From positions 27,730,034 through 27,794,033 of the forward strand of contig NC_134829.1 of NCBI RefSeq assembly GCF_004210375.1: a DNA stretch of 64,000 nucleotides, given 5' to 3'. The translations under genes and the position numbers were made by a program. The notes under the pieces are model-generated. The model saw only the letters and a program-made list of their open reading frames with translations. It did no database searches and was not told the DNA's origin. Below are positions 62,272 to 64,000 of the stretch, in pieces; the first letter of the stretch is position 1; each line of letters begins with the position of its first letter. This DNA is from Tachypleus tridentatus (lineage: Eukaryota; Arthropoda; Merostomata; Xiphosura; Limulidae).

Positions 62272-62398
62272 TGAAACACAAGCCTCGGTATTTACAAAAC
62301 TAGATCAAGAAGCAACGTGCTTGGCCCCATATAAACATCAGAACAGGCCTGTTCTACCATGTTATTTTACTATTAATAAAGAATATGTTTCTCACTGA
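62272..62398 (+). other. Possible alternative last exon of SLC7A6OS
   Basis: An acceptor (TTCTACTATTACAG) is followed by 42 open codons ending in TGA at 62396. It would join in frame to a GTAACT donor formed by the ATG-TAA at the end of exon 6. The peptide (ETQASVFTKLDQEATC and on) matches nothing I know, and the regular stop already gives a family-like C-terminus. Confidence 0.2.
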
Positions 62399-64000
62399 TG
62401 TTCTTGATTATGTATTCTGTTTTAGTATTTTCATATTCTTATATTACCATGCAGTGTGTTGATACATTTGAACAGAATATATATTTATTCTTGTATAGTA
62501 AACACTGGTATGTTGAATAATATCTACTAGATGTATTGACATCTGTTAACATTATGATAATTTTCAGAGCATAAACACTTTCATAAGAAAAACTGCTATT
62601 TTGTGATTGAAACATTGTTGAATTACTGTTATTATAGTGTGATTTAAATACCATTAAACCCTTCTTTGAAAATCCCAAAGGTATTAAGTAAGGAATATGG
62701 AACTAAAGAAAGTCCAACATTGAAGTCTTATAAAAAGCATAAGGCATTAACCCTATAACAGATAGCTTATATAAATGGTGTTTGGACCACTGCTGTGGTT
62801 ATTATATCCCAGTTGGCCTGATGAGCTGTGGTATTGAGTTAAATGAGATGGCAAGGGATGTAATTCAAAAAATGTTCTTCTGAGAAGAGCCCAAAGGACA
62901 AAGTAAATAATTTAGTTTTTATTAATACTGTTGTCTTATGGCAAATGCAATCGATTATAATCATGCTTCGCCAGCAAAAGGCATTCATACTATAATATAC
63001 ACTTAGAATTTATAATATCATCAGTTGTTAAGGTGTGTATGCCTTTTACAAGTCAACAAAGAATGATTATGATATACCTATTATAAGACTGTATTAGACC
63101 TATCACATTTCTAATCCAGTCCTTTTAGGATTTTAAAGAATTAAAAAGTTTATGATGGTAATATTATTTCAATCACTAAATTTGTCATATCCACTGCCTG
63201 CAAGGCATTTTGCTCAATCCAGAATTCATCAGGCTGGCTGGGATACAACAAACACAGTGGTGATCTGAATATAATCCATTTAATACAACAACAGTTACCT
63301 TTCTAAATGGAGATTCCACCCATGCCATTAATTGTTCAGGTAAAAGTAGGCCCAAAGTTAAATTTGGTGATGTCATTAGAGAACCAAATATATACATATG
63401 CATGCACCAATATCATCTATGAAAAATATATAAAAATATGTAAACAAGACTCTTATCTTGACCATGTATAAATAGTATATAAATACGGTAAGTACTGCAT
63501 AATGCAGATTTACCATATGTAAAAGTCTACAAATGTGCATAGCTGATGAATTTTGATAAAACTACAGATTACCTTTCTAAACTAAAGTGGAAAAGGCCAT
63601 AATAACTGGAAAGTTTGAGAACTTGTGTGTAAAGTTTTAAAGTGTTTTACCAAAAAGAAAGGGACCAGACAACTGTTTCATCTTGACACAAAAGAAACAT
63701 TTTATTGTACCCTCACAAACATGCAAGTTATTCTGGTCACCAGCTTCACTGTAACAGTGAAAAAGAAAACTTTTCAACAAGCAGTAAGTGAAACTAAGAA
63801 GCTAACAGTATAAACATTAAAGCCATTCTGACCATGAACCAATAGGGTTTACCATTATCAGAACTTCCTGGATTGCCAAGTGATTAGTTATCATGAGATC
63901 AGTGCCACAGAAAGTTAAGAGAGCATATTTTTCTGATACAAGTGTTCGTGCGGTTTGATAACACACACATGATCTCAACTTGTACTGTATCTTTCAAGCC

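Larger units (their letters stand above)
59375..64000. other. Downstream flank of SLC7A6OS
   Basis: Starts with probable 3' untranslated sequence. It holds the Penelope-type palindrome at 59641-59792, a (TG)n run at 60252-60276 and a possible alternative last exon at 62272-62398. Apart from these I see no gene or clear repeat; ORFs here are short and lack any family pattern. Confidence 0.6.

Overview
This is AT-rich metazoan nuclear DNA: two multi-exon genes with GT-AG introns, set in long introns full of decayed retrotransposons and tRNA-derived SINEs. No prokaryotic gene, rRNA, genuine tRNA gene or CRISPR array was found. The mix of Penelope-like, DIRS-like, Jockey/I-like and CR1-like elements, plus a tRNA-headed SINE family I associate from memory with horseshoe crabs, suggests an arthropod and possibly a chelicerate (Limulus or Tachypleus type). 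That assignment is an inference and only moderately likely.

Left half, minus strand (about 24.88 kb down to 2.7 kb): I assembled an intact six-exon gene by hand. Its six coding exons sum to 954 nt (317 codons plus stop), and all five introns are phase 1. The protein reads as an N-terminal CARD, an acidic linker holding a caspase-8-type LETD/SRPF sequence, a RHIM with core VQIG, and a C-terminal death domain most like those of RIPK1 and IMD. CARD-RHIM-death is not an order I know from a described adaptor. It looks like an IMD/RIPK1-type innate-immune or cell-death adaptor in which a CARD sits where RIPK1 has its kinase. This is the main discovery candidate. Single-frame ORF scans miss most of it because the exons are short.

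Right half, plus strand (32.5 to 59.4 kb): a six-exon orthologue of SLC7A6OS (yeast Iwr1), the nuclear import factor for RNA polymerase II. It also sums to 954 nt (317 aa), which I take as coincidence. The two genes are divergent, about 7.6 kb apart start codon to start codon. The interval holds a Penelope-like element, a decayed CR1-like LINE and a head-to-head SINE pair.

Introns and flanks hold two decayed Jockey/I-type LINEs in opposite orientation, both lacking most of the reverse transcriptase. They also hold a DIRS-like element with about 165-bp inverted terminal repeats, a DIRS reverse-transcriptase fragment, several Penelope fragments (two forming palindromes), a MITE with terminal inverted repeats and a 6-bp target duplication, a 59-bp minisatellite of about 14 copies, and a 125-nt foldback that could be transcribed as a hairpin. 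I recognised no gene in 1-2.7 kb or 59.4-64 kb beyond likely 3' untranslated sequence.
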